From: Xiphophorus maculatus
Lineage: Eukaryota > Chordata > Actinopteri > Cyprinodontiformes > Poeciliidae
Assembly: GCF_002775205.1 (NCBI RefSeq)
Contig: NC_036454.1
Span: 5,771,882-5,835,881, forward strand
Length of the DNA stretch: 64,000 nucleotides
Reading direction: 5' to 3'
The notes under the pieces are model-generated. The model was not told the origin of the DNA and made no database searches. It was given only the letters and a program-made list of their open reading frames with translations. How positions within the stretch are numbered: the first letter of the stretch is position 1; each line of letters begins with the position of its first letter. This document shows, one piece after another, positions 13,085 to 24,700 of this stretch. Position numbers and translations under genes: made by a program.

Positions 13085-13640
13085 GGTCGGACCTGCAGCG
13101 GGCGAGAAATCCAGATCCACTCCGGAGGAGAAACCCCCCTCTGTGCTTTTAAGCGTTTCTAGTTAGAAATAAAAGCGATTCCCTTTGTGCGTCATCGCTG
13201 CAGAGATCCAAAAGAACCAGGAGACGCGAATGTAAGAATATATATAAAAAACAAAAAATAAGAATGAAAGAAATCAGGAGCGGAGAGACGGAGCGCGCCG
13301 GGTCCGACTCCTGAGCGCTGCGCTCCGGGGTTGGAATGCAGCGCGATCCGGTAACCTGGAAAAGTATCCTCCTCTTCCTCACTGCTCGGTCCAACTCTTC
13401 TTCACTTTTGAAATAAAGCCCCGCTGCCCAGCAGAATCAGACCAGAACCAGAACCAGCAGTAGCAGTAGCCGGGAGTCCTTTAAAAGCCGAGGCGCATGA
13501 CTGAGAGAGGCGGTCGGAGTTTGCAGCCACTTCTACTCCCTCCTCTCCCCGGGAGGACGTCCCACCTCTGTCCGCTGCTGCCTCCACAATCCCGCCCTCC
13601 CTCCTCCACCGATCGTAATCTCACATGATGGGGACTCCGC
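13085..13640 (-). promoter_or_regulatory. fras1: fras1 5' UTR and promoter region
   Basis: This is a GC- and CpG-richer block directly upstream of the fras1 start codon, in contrast to the AT-rich surroundings. On the minus strand there is a TATA-like CTTTTAAAGG at about 13478-13487, roughly 400 nt before the ATG, and a short CAGAAC/CAGTAG simple repeat at about 13435-13470. The transcription start is not determined. Small open frames in this block have no recognisable product and are treated as 5' UTR. Confidence 0.5.
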
Positions 13641-14034
13641 TTCTGCGGGATTGGGATTAAACCACAACCGAGAGAGGAATTTGGATCATCTGAGGGATTC
13701 GTCCTGTAATCTCATTTACTGCTGCAAAATCTGAGGTTTATAGAAATAATGAATCATTTCTCCTCCCTGCAGGGTCTTTCTGTGATTTTTCATTTTATTA
13801 TAAATATAAAACTTACAGTCCAAACTTTTAGCCTCTGGCAGACTATAAATGTCATTAAATTAAAAATGCTAAAATCAATTTGCTGCGATTTTCTGCTAAA
13901 CAATAAACATTTTTAAATGAAATCTGTGTATCATGTTGCCTTATTAAAAGAAAAACTATTTCAAATTTTTTGGGTCATCAATTGTTTTCTGTTTTGTTGG
14001 CTAATTTTTTACCATTCTTGACTTGTAGCTAGGA

Positions 14035-14100
14035 TCCAAATAAAATCCCTTCAAGGGCCACAAATGGCCCCCGGGCCACACTTTGGACACCCCTGACTTC
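14035..14100. mobile_element. hAT-type MITE end
   Basis: The sequence AAGGGCCACAAATGGCCCCC followed by GGGCCACACTTTGGACACCC is the well-known terminal sequence of fish/vertebrate hAT non-autonomous elements. The opposite end is not identified, so the element may be truncated. Confidence 0.5.
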
Positions 14101-14164
14101 CAGCATAAAGTCAACATTACAGAGCAAAACTACTAGTAATATTATTACAACTTTATTCTCTTAA

Positions 14165-14415
14165 AACTTACTTTATTCCATTATTAGTATAAAAGCATAA
14201 AGTACTACTTCCACTGACAGACTATTTCACCTATAATATGGGACATAATCAATGGAACAAGTACTTTTCATCAATATTAGGAACATGTTTACTTAACACA
14301 AGCTCATATATCTTGCTGAAAAGTTACTTGTAAGTTAGTTTTGTTTTATTTCACGCACACTATGATATTTGCACAACTAGATCAACTTGATAAGATGTTG
14401 TTTTTTTACAGTGTA
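14165..14415. mobile_element. Dispersed inverted-repeat element family E, copy 1
   Basis: It carries the recurrent blocks GCTGAAAAGTTACTTGTAAG and CTTGATAAGATGTTGTTTTT and ends in TACAGTGTAA. Other copies are at 18888-19190, about 35480-35605, 36204-36500 and 57958-58345. Full copies start CACTGCAAAAACACAAAATC and end with the reverse complement, and the two halves are imperfect inverted repeats of each other. Confidence 0.6.
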
Positions 14416-15344
14416 ATAAACCTCTGAGGACAGAAATAAAACAGCTGCATTTCTACTGAGACTAAATTACAAGAAAAACCCTAAACATTTTTGAAAAACA
14501 TCTCACCTTCCATCCATTCATAAATATACAATACTTTTGTCTATGACATAAAATCCTGATAAAATCCTTTAAAATTTCAGTTTGAAACTTTTTAAATCCT
14601 TAAAAGTTCAGAAAGTATCATTACTTTAATAAATAATGCATGTCAGAAACATTACTGAGTAGTTTGGGAAGTTTTTCTATCATAAAACTCTTTCATCCAC
14701 AATTAGCCTTTTTCTATGCAATTTGAGATTAATAAGGATCTTCACGTTATTATCATGTATGATACAGAATGCGCCTGATTCAGATTATTGCATGATCTTT
14801 TCAACAGACAAAGAAGCCAAGAAATAAGGCGTCAATTTACACCAGGTGTGATGAAACATCAAAATATATTAAGCAGATGGTTGAGCTTTTCACATGTTGA
14901 TGTTAGAAGTATTTTTTTATCTGCATATGCATCCTTTGCTACATTTTGAATATTATATAAAATCACCATAAGTGGTTAAATAAATCTGCAGAACGCCAAT
15001 ATTTTTTTTATCTGATTAATCGATTAATTGTCAGAATAACAGATTAATCAATAACTGAAATAATCATTAGCTGCAGCCAAAAACACAAGCGATTGTCTAT
15101 GCTTTGTCTAGGATAAGTGAATGCTGCAATCAGCAGGGTTTCCATAGATAGAAAACTTTTTAAACTAATGTAACTGAACCTAATCCACTGATTCATAACT
15201 AGGGTAGATTGAGATGACTTTTTTTATTTTGTAAAGTGCCACCTGATGACATTTGTTGTGAACTGACCCTAACAAACTGAATTGTATCGGAGGTAACGTC
15301 AATTTATTGTACGTCTGATTAAATCAACACTCATTTCCGTCTGT

Positions 15345-15815
15345 GCCAGAGTTGCAATCGTTTTGGCTTTTTCATTGTACTTAATATTTATTTCGTTGTG
15401 ACTTTTTGTCTAATTCAGTTGGTTTTTATTAGTTTTTAGAGTAGGTTTGCTAGGTTTTATTAGTTAAATACTCAAAAAGGTAAAAAGTAATGTATTGTGA
15501 TTATTTTTACATCGACTGAGTAATTAATACTCAACAGAAGATACCATTTTCAAAAACAACAACTAATTGACACTCTAACCTAACTTTTGCTGCCGCCATT
15601 TTGCGGACTAGCTTTCGTGCCGCCATGAGGATTATGGAGTGCCGTAATTTGCCGGCAGCTGACGTAAACTGCCAATCAGCTCGAAAAGCTAATAAATATA
15701 TTCATAAACACACAAACGAAGGGTATTTTATCTCTAATTTCAGTATGTTTTAGTTACTTACATAAACGCATGATATAGTTCCAGTAAATCATAATTTTTC
15801 CTCACTAAGTCTGTA
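15345..15815. repeat. Dispersed repeat family F, copy 1
   Basis: Shares, in the same order, TTGTGACTTTTTGTCTAATT, TTAGTTTTTAGAGT, CCATTTTGCGGACTAGCTT and AAACACA..AA blocks with 33855-34345. Its interior keeps CpGs (GCCGCCATTTTG), resembling YY1 sites. There is no coding capacity. Confidence 0.55.
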
Positions 15816-15816
15816 G

Positions 15817-15817
<1 letters not shown>

Positions 15818-15869
<52 letters not shown>

Positions 15870-15876
15870 TGTGTGG
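15818..15876. repeat. (GT)n microsatellite
   Basis: About 59 bp of GT dinucleotides with one interruption (GTTTGT). Confidence 0.97.
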
Positions 15877-16248
15877 GTATCAACTTGCTAGCTTACCTGC
15901 AGAGTGTAATGTTTAATCAGGAGTGCAGGTCTGAGATTCCTCAGTGTCACATGGCAGAAACCTGATCTCACTCAGCCCTTTTGTCCTCTGCCAAAAGCGC
16001 AGATCAGAAGCAGTTTCACCTTTTTATCCGCTGCTAAAGCTTTTTTCTGCACACACGGGCTAATTATAACCCACAGCTCGGAATCAGGACTTGTTCTGAT
16101 GTCTCCGGAGATTTTACTCACTTCAGTCGCTTGGAAAGGTCAGGGGTAGCGTGAGATTTTACACCACAAATACAGAGATTTATAAACCAACAGGAGGTAA
16201 AAAAAATAAAATAAAATAAAATAAACATCTTACTTTTTACTCAGGAGT

Positions 16249-17085
16249 CTACGGTGGCGTATTAAGGACATTGTAGATAGAAAAAAGAAGAATACATTTC
16301 CAGCAAAAATAAATAAAATTCAGAAACTTTAGATTATCTAGGAAAAAAACACAATAACATTTCTGAGCTTGGAAAGGCAAAAAAAAAAATTCCAGGAAGA
16401 TTTTTGAAATTTTGAGTTTAATCTCAGAAAGCTAAAAAATATATATATAATCTTAGTGTTATTCTCGTAAATCTTTGACCATTGGAACTCAAAAATTGCA
16501 GTTTTTTTCTGGAATTTTTTTTTTGATTAATTGCATATTTTTTATTCCAAGTTTTGAAACTCTAAAAATGTCCTGTTTTTTTTCTGTAAAATTTCTGACA
16601 TTAAGCTCAAAATTTGTTTTTTTTTTTTCATAAATTTACAGTTTTTGAAACTCCGAAATTAAAAAAAAAATTCTAGTAATGTTAAAAGATTAATCCAAAA
16701 AAAATTTGTTTTTTAGTAGTTTTAATTAAAGTTGAACTTTAATTAAAAACTTGAATTTTTCTGTGTTTCCTAGAAATTATCTGACATTACTTCCAGAATT
16801 TCTGGGGAAGGGGGGGTTTCTTCCAAATTTCAAACTTTTGAAACTCAGAAATTTCCCAATTTTTTTTTTATTTTTTGGAAAATTCCTGACATTAATCCCA
16901 AATTTTTTGAGTTTTTTTCTCATACATTTCCGGCTACTGAAACTCAAAAATGTCTTTGTTTTTTCTAAAAAAAAAAAAGTAAAAAAAAATGTCTGAAGTG
17001 CTGACGTGATTAATCACGAAGTTCTGAGTTTTTTCAAGTGTTGTTTTTACTTTTCAAAATCAAATTTCAAAATCTACAATACATT
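16249..17085. mobile_element. Family A element: inverted ends around a satellite core
   Basis: The left end reads GTATTAAGGACATTGTAG then ATAGAAAAAAG. The right end is TCTACAATAC, the inverted counterpart. Between them is about 800 bp of degenerate AT-rich repeats containing CTGAGATTAATCTCA-like palindromes and AAACTCAGAAATTTCC. Long T runs and an incidental open frame at 16751-16996 are products of the low complexity. Confidence 0.65.
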
Positions 17086-17800
17086 TTTGGATTGAGGACA
17101 CTGAAAAATTGTTCCTGCAGAAAATATGAAACAAACTGTAAATTAGACAAAGTTCTGTTTGGGATTGTTTTCGTTTGTTTGCTTTTTTTTGTTAAAGGTG
17201 AAATGTGTCTCTAGTTTACTTTGGGGAGACAGTGTCCATTAGACATCAACAGTTTCATCCTAAACCAACATTTAATCTGAAAGTTAAAGGAGGCAGAACC
17301 GACAAAAACGAAACAAACCACCAGACAGAAACTAGTTAAAGTTCTTTTCATCACTTTTACCATTTTCTCAGCTTTCACTGCCACAATTAGCCGCTGCTAC
17401 GGCCTGATTCCCCCGAGGGAACAATAAAAACTTCAGACTTATCTCCATCTTACAGTAAATGTCAACCTGAGGATGGATGTTTATACCCGGCTGTGCAGTT
17501 TGGAGAGATAGCAGCGTGAATGTCCATGTCTTACTTCCCAAAAGATGAGCAGGAAGTCTTTTTCTTAATGTGTTTAGATGGGAGAAGATCCTGAAGAAGC
17601 TGAGATATAAAACAATATAACTATTATTTGATGCAACGGTTTTTGACCCTAAAACAAATCATTTACCCACAACCGGACGGTTCTACTAAAACTGGGCCTG
17701 AATGATCCGGATCACATTAAATATCCGAACTGTTCTTTAGCTTTCACGTTTCCCCAAGATTCAACAGGCTGCAGAAAATTAGCAGCACATCGTGTAAACA

Positions 17801-17816
17801 CTGCCCCCTGGTGGGC
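17801..17816 (-). promoter_or_regulatory. CTCF-like motif
   Basis: The minus strand reads CCCACCAGGGGGCAGTG, matching the vertebrate CTCF core (CCASYAGRKGGCRS). It lies about 0.9 kb beyond the mrpl1 3' end. Confidence 0.45.
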
Positions 17817-18679
17817 ATCAGGCGGTATTACACGCAATTAGTGCGGCTGCAATTGGTCAAACTTTATGTTTAACACAAAACTTAAACACAAACTTAATTC
17901 GACTACTAGTAACAAATAACCTTAATTTTTTTAAAAGTTGAGGTGTTTCCCCTTTTCAGTGTAGGTTTTTGTCATAAAATTATAACAATCTACAACAATC
18001 ACAGAACATTTTGTCATGTAAAGCAGTTTGAAAGATACCCTAAAGAAAATAAGAGTCCACAAGACTGCCATTATTTTTAAACTTTGCACTGTAGATTTAA
18101 TAAAAGAAATATCTAAAATTAAATATTTTAGAACTTTAATACGTCAGGATTATATGTGGATTAGAAAAAACATTTTATTTTTTACAGCCAGGTGACTTGT
18201 ATCACATTTAATGTCCTTAATAATCAGCTATATCATATATACATTTTCAGGATGCAGGAGAAAGATTTATATAAACAAAAAAAAAAACATTCAATGTTTT
18301 AAATAGGAGCTAAATTATTTTCCAACAATTACATTTAAAATGTAAAGAATGCTCCATTAATTTGGTGAAATTTCAAATTGAGTTTCAAATGAGACATGCA
18401 GAAATCAGATATTAGAAAATATCAAAATAGACTCCTTAAGGTTTGTGACTTTAACTGGAGAACTGTAGAAAGTTTTGATTAGTAATGATGAATGTCAGGA
18501 AAATGTAACAATAAGAAGAAAGAACTGAATAGTTTCATCTTGTTTGTCCTTTTTGTTTAAAAATTAATTAAATTCTCCCTCCTATCCTGGTACTTTGGTT
18601 CTGATTTTAATCTATTGGGGTTTCCTTAACACAACAACAACAACAAAAAAACTCCCAGGAAAACCAGAAAAACAAAATC

Positions 18680-18685
18680 TTTATT
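18680..18685 (-). terminator. mrpl1: mrpl1 poly(A) signal AATAAA
   Basis: The minus strand has a canonical AATAAA 34 nt after the mrpl1 stop codon, implying a very short 3' UTR. Confidence 0.8.
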
Positions 18686-18719
18686 CAGTATGGTCATTAT
18701 TTATAATCTGATAGGGACG

Positions 18720-21700
18720 TCATTCCTCGTCCGTCTGAGCTGCTGTAGGTAAAACACTTTCGGTCCGGAACCAGACGGCTTCGCTGGTCTGAGTGGACAT
18801 GATGGCCCGCTCAACAAACGGTCCTGACCAGAGAAAAGAAAAATAAATCAGCCTAAACACGTTTACACTAGCAAGGTGTAGCTGCTACACTGCAAAAACA
18901 CAAAATCCTAACAAGTATTTTTGTCTAGTTTCTAGTGCTAATGACTTTAAATAAAACAAAACTAACTTATAAGTAACTTTATTTGCAAGAATTAGAAGCT
19001 TGTTTTACGTAAATAATTCCTTAATATTGGGGGGAAAGTACTCGTTACACTGGAAGATTATTTCACTAATAACAAGGCGAGTACTTTTTCATCAATAGCA
19101 AGGAAAAATTAAGAAAACAAGCTCCTAATTCTCCCAGAAAAGTTCCCTGTAAGTTGGTTTTGCCTCATTTCAGGTATTAGCTAACTTTTATTTTCATTAC
19201 AGAGATCAATAACTCATTGAGACATTAGGAATAATAAATATTAATTTCACGGTAAAAAAAAAATCATGTTAAATGACTTTCCTCCTCAAAATTAAATGCT
19301 TAGATACAATATATAAAGAAAGAAAAACAAAACTATAATTCTGAAAAAGAAAATGTTCATCATTTAACAAAAATAATTCTGGTAATTCTAACTAACCAAA
19401 AACAAGAAGAGTTTATTCTGATTTATCTTCGAATAATGAGGAAAAAAAAGTCTGTCTTTTTATTAGGTGTATGAAAATATTTGGTTTCAAATGTAAATAA
19501 AGTTTTTCTAATTTAGGCTTTTAATTAAATGTTAGGTCAAATTTTACTACAAAACTGTGCAGCTTGAAAACACCTAACTGAAATGCAAGTATTTTTCAAA
19601 TATTTCAATAACTTGTACAAACAATGTAAAAAAAAAGAAAAGAAAAGTAAAAGTAAAAACTCTCAGAAACCAACCACAGCTGAATGAAATTAAACTTCAG
19701 GTCTGGACTCTACTGTGACATTAATGTATAAAATAATCTGTGGGAAGTTCTTCAGAACATTAGAGTGTCTCTAAATCATAAAACAATCATTAACACGATG
19801 TAAAAAATCTGACTGAGTTTTTCCATCCCTGCTTTCTGTTGCTTTGATTTTACTTTTATCTTCCAGACAAACAGTCCTCTCAGCATCGTGTTTCCTGTTG
19901 TCTGCTCATCAGCAGTTTTAGTGTTGTGCTTTTTAAAAATAATTCCCAAAATCCCCTGGGTTTTATTTTTCTTCCAATCACCCACACGCTACATTTCCAC
20001 GCTCGTTTTCTTTGGTTTTAAGCGTTCATCCGTGAAGCTCCCTCTTGTTTCCGCCCACTCAGAAGCCATTAGCTCGGCTCCAAACGACTCTTGAAACACA
20101 TTAAAGTAAATACAGAAGAAAGAAACGGTAATTAAACCGGAAGAGAACTCTCGACCCTGTCAAATATCGGCGAACATGCTCTCAATTAATTACAATTAAT
20201 TGTCTATTAATAGTTTAAGATTAAAATTAGTTCTAATCGGTTAGCTAATAATACCTGCTTAGCTAGTCTGTTGGTGTTGCAGTTTGGCCGCCATCCAGCA
20301 GAGGGCGCAGCCGGTCATTTTAAGCAGAGCCGTAAATACAAGATGGTTGAGTCATAACGTAACAGCAAAGAGTAACGGTCCAAACAGAGTCCGGTGTGGG
20401 ACGGGAAATGCACCTTATGCGGTTCTGCTTTGAAATATAAACACTCAACGGGCTTTTTAAGATGTTTAACATAAAATTTCACTTTAACAGCGCTTCACTT
20501 AGCCGAGCTTATTTACGGAACAGCGAAGGATGCAATGGCAGAAAATCGGAGCCATGACAGAGAAAAACTGTAGCATGATGGGGGACAAATTTATGATTTT
20601 TGAGGGTTAAAACACTTAATGGAGCGAAGTTTTAACTTTCCCTCCACAACAACTACAGACGGTGCTTCTGTATAAATGAACACCTCACTGTTTCACTTTC
20701 AGCTTCTATTTTTCTATTCAGGAACCTAAAAGGTTCCTGTTTAGTTATAGTTAATATCTGTCTACAAAATAAAATTGTATGGGTTTTTTTATTATTATTT
20801 TTAATCATAAAAATGTAGCCCTTCATGTTATGAAAAGACGTTTCATTCCAGATGATAGAAGAGAAAACTCGTGTTTAGGAAAATAACTTGACTCTGAAAA
20901 TACTTGGATGATAAGATATGAAATAATTTAATTCCCCTTTGGGATAAATAAAGTATTTTTCAATTAAACTGGATATATTAAAACAATTTTAATGTTTTTG
21001 ATTGATTAAATCACCTACGGATTCAACGTTATTTAACAAATTATCTCGTTAATTTGGGCTTCATTAAATATTTTGTTGTTGAGGTAATGAAGTGAGGTTG
21101 GAAACTTGTTTTTAAACTGTTTAATGGTGTATAATTTCTTTGTTCTTGTTGATATTTTGTGTTTTTAATGATCATTTTGAAAAGGAAATGACCCAGTGCA
21201 GAAGATTATCCTTCCAAAAAATGTAATTTCAGCTTTAATGGGTAAAACAGGGATTCTGTCGCTTCAAAGAAAGTTGTGTGAAATAATATCTCCCAATGTT
21301 GAATAAATGCTTAAGATGTAAGATTTTATAAATGTATAAAAAAATAATTTTCTTAATGTATTTGTTGAATATTAGTTCTAACACCTGCGACAAACTGGCG
21401 ACCTGTCCAGAGTGACCCTGCCTCTCGCCCGGAACGTTAGCTGGAGATCGGCACCAGAACCCCTCCTGACCCCACTAGGGACAAGGGTGTTAGAAAATGG
21501 ATGGATGGATGTATGTATAGTCCAAACACAGCAGGTTTGATGCACGAGTAAGTAGGAAAATATCTTGATTAACTTTGAATAAAATGTAAAAATCCTGAAC
21601 ATCAGACGGTTTTTATGTGCAGACTTGAGGGTTTAATGACATTAAAACCTCCTCTGTGTTTCTGAAAGCTCAGCAGAGGCACAAATGTTGGTGACAATTT

Positions 21701-24700
21701 GTACAGATAATCATTAATTAAATTAGTTTTTATCCCATTTCAGCCTCTTGCTGTAATGAGGAGCCATCAACTGAAGATTATACTCCAAATCTTAATAGTC
21801 AGGGTAAATAGAGACATCAGAAAAACCCCAGATAACAGGGAAATGCCTGAGTTTAAGGAAACTATTTCCCAGAAGTAAACATGACAAATATTTAGACTTT
21901 ATCTTTTAATATGAACACTATTTAAGGTTTTTTCTTTACGCCAAACTTAACGCTACAATCTTTCCATAAATTATGCATTACAATGCATGCGGATTAAATT
22001 TTAGCAGATTTCATTCTCTCTAAAAACTCCCACATGTCCAGGCCTGTTATGATAACAAATTGCTGGACGATCAACTGTCCCAGCAGTTATTGCGATAAAC
22101 GGTAATATTGTTGTTTTGAGATCATTTTCCAAGAAATACAATGATAATGGCATAATAATGCAAGAACACATTCCCAAAGATAGCTAAACATTAAATTCTA
22201 ATCAACATTCAACAATGGAACTGGAAGACATTTTAAATTTCCAAAATAGATAAAATGAGTTATGAAGTCTCTGTAAACAAAATGTTTCTGTAAAAAAACA
22301 ATTAGTTTTGACCAAAGCATCAGACTGAAGATATTTATCATCCAGTTTTTGGTAGAAAGAGAGAAAAGAGAAAACCTATAAATAATGCAAATGGAAATTA
22401 TTGAGCCTGTTTTATTTATTATGCAATTAATTGATTTTTTTTTAATGAAAGCCCTACACCTAACTGAAATTATTTGCAGAAAAACACAAAGTCTTGCTGG
22501 CTGTTGAATATCACGTTCCTGTCTGTAAATCTAAAATTTAAAGCCCACCTGAAGGTTGAAGCTGCTGAATCAATTCAATACGTTTCCCTCTACAAACCTT
22601 CTTCTAAACGGGAAGTGTGTGATTTATTTGTTGGTTTTGGAGAACATACCGAGCCCGGCCGGTCGGTGTGAACAGACATCAGTCAGGATCACCTGCAGGT
22701 TGGCGAAGATTTGCTCACTGGGCATGTCGAGCTACACAAAGGTTAAAACAAGAAAAACATTCAATTGAATTTTTAACTTTCGGTCCTAAAGTTCTGCCTT
22801 CATCTTATAGGATTCATACAGATTTTTTTTTTATTTTATTTAGCAAATGCCATACTTATGTAGGCACGGAAAATGACAAAAATCTTAATTTCTGGTGTTT
22901 GCTTGGTTTTGTTCAGTCTAACATGCAGTTTGTTATCAGTTACCATAGCAACACGTTCTGCGGCAGCCATGTTGGACGTACCGTGGCTATCTGGGTCCTA
23001 ACGAAGCAGTCGCTCTCCACCATGTACTCATGACCCGTTTTAAACAACTGCAACGCCTGGGAAATATTATTGGTGACGCTACCTGCGGTTAAACAGAAAC
23101 ATTTTTGTAAACATGAAAAATACAAAAAAATATTATAATTCAAGCAGCTGGATCTGAAGTTGGAACCAGGTATTTATAATTTTTATTGATAAAAAGGCAA
23201 CTTTTTTTCTCTAAGACATTAAATCAGACTAAACTTTTCCTGTTTTCTATTTGCTAAATGTTTAGAATAATAATTTGTAAGGATTTATGAAAATTATTTT
23301 TTAAAGTATAAGACTTGGGGCAAATGTTTTGAGTTTCCTTCCAAAATATCTCACAACGGAGTTCAACTTCTTGGCCGTTTTGATATTTTTCTTCAATAAT
23401 TCTGGTATCTTGATTTATTTTCATTTCTCCCATAATTTACCAGAAGAAAGCGTTTTGCTTGAGGGTTTTTCTTTAAAATACACCCAGATGTGGCTAATTT
23501 TAACTGAAATGTTGCAAATTAACCAATCAGACACATACAAAGTGACTGAATCATCATTTCGGCTTTTCTGAGTAAATGTCTGTCATCGTGCTGAACATTT
23601 AGGACAAAGATTTAGTCATTTCCAACAGATCTAAACAGGAAAAGTTTAACCTGATTATTTTACAATGTAAGTAAATATCTGGTGTTTGACTGTCTGTTGG
23701 TGACAGAGAAATAAAATTTAATTTTCGCCACAAAATATGTCAACAAATAACAGGAGAATATCTGTCCTCTTATCAAGGACTCAGCTGAAAAGGGTTAATT
23801 TAGTAAATTTATTGATATTTATTGTTACTCTCATTGAACAAACAGTGAGGACAATAGTAAAATAAACAATCCCAACAAACGTTTTTTTAGAGTTGTAAAC
23901 ATCAGCAAATGGAGTTTATCATAATAATAATAAATTAAAATTGTTATTATGATAAGAAGTTTATCACAATAAATGATAAACGATACAATAATTGCCCAAC
24001 TACAGATATAACTTAATCTATTTTCTGGAGTTTCCATTAACCTTTAATGATGGTAGAAATTGATGCATTGATACTATAAATACAAAATAAATGTATTAAA
24101 AAATTTGCTTAGATTAATGCTAAGAATTAATTGTTTATCTTTAAACATTTCAAGTATTCGATTTTTTAGATCAAGTTTAAAGCCTAAGAATTTCTCCAAA
24201 ATCTGTTCATTTTGGAAAATGAAACACTTTCTAGGCTTTCAAAGCTGAAAAAACAAAACAACTGCGACTGAATTTTGAGGAGCCTTTGCAATCGTTGCAT
24301 TGCTCTGATGCAACAGACCATCAAATGAAGGAGCTGAACTCTCATTTTACCTCTTTTGCTCTTTGGAAACTTCTTCCTCAGTTTGTTTTTCAGAGGTAAA
24401 ATCTTCGTCAGAATGTCAGGAACTGCAACGTAGAAGTCGGCTGAAATCTCATCGTCCAGAATCTGAAAACGAGATTTATCGGATCCTGTTACGCTTTACA
24501 AACTGAGAGCTGCTCAGGAGTAAAAACTAAAACTATTCTTTACAGAGTTGAACAGAGAAAACTAAACAACCCACTGGCTGAATGAGCTCTGCTCCTCCAA
24601 CAACAGCTGCTCCATTCTCCTTAGCAACTTTAGCCTGACCAGAATCCTGCAGAAACAGACAGGAGAGACATTTTAGAAAATCTACCAGAGTTCATTTATT

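Larger units (their letters stand above)
13641..18679. other. Intergenic region between fras1 and mrpl1
   Basis: No gene is recognised in this 5-kb interval between the fras1 promoter and the mrpl1 poly(A) signal. It holds several transposon copies (listed separately), a GT microsatellite, an AAAAT microsatellite (about 16203-16225) and a strong CTCF-like motif at 17801-17816. Confidence 0.6.

Noticed and set aside
13149..13587. Two minus-strand frames upstream of fras1
   Set aside because: They lie in the GC-rich 5' UTR/promoter region, out of frame with the signal-peptide exon, and resemble no protein.
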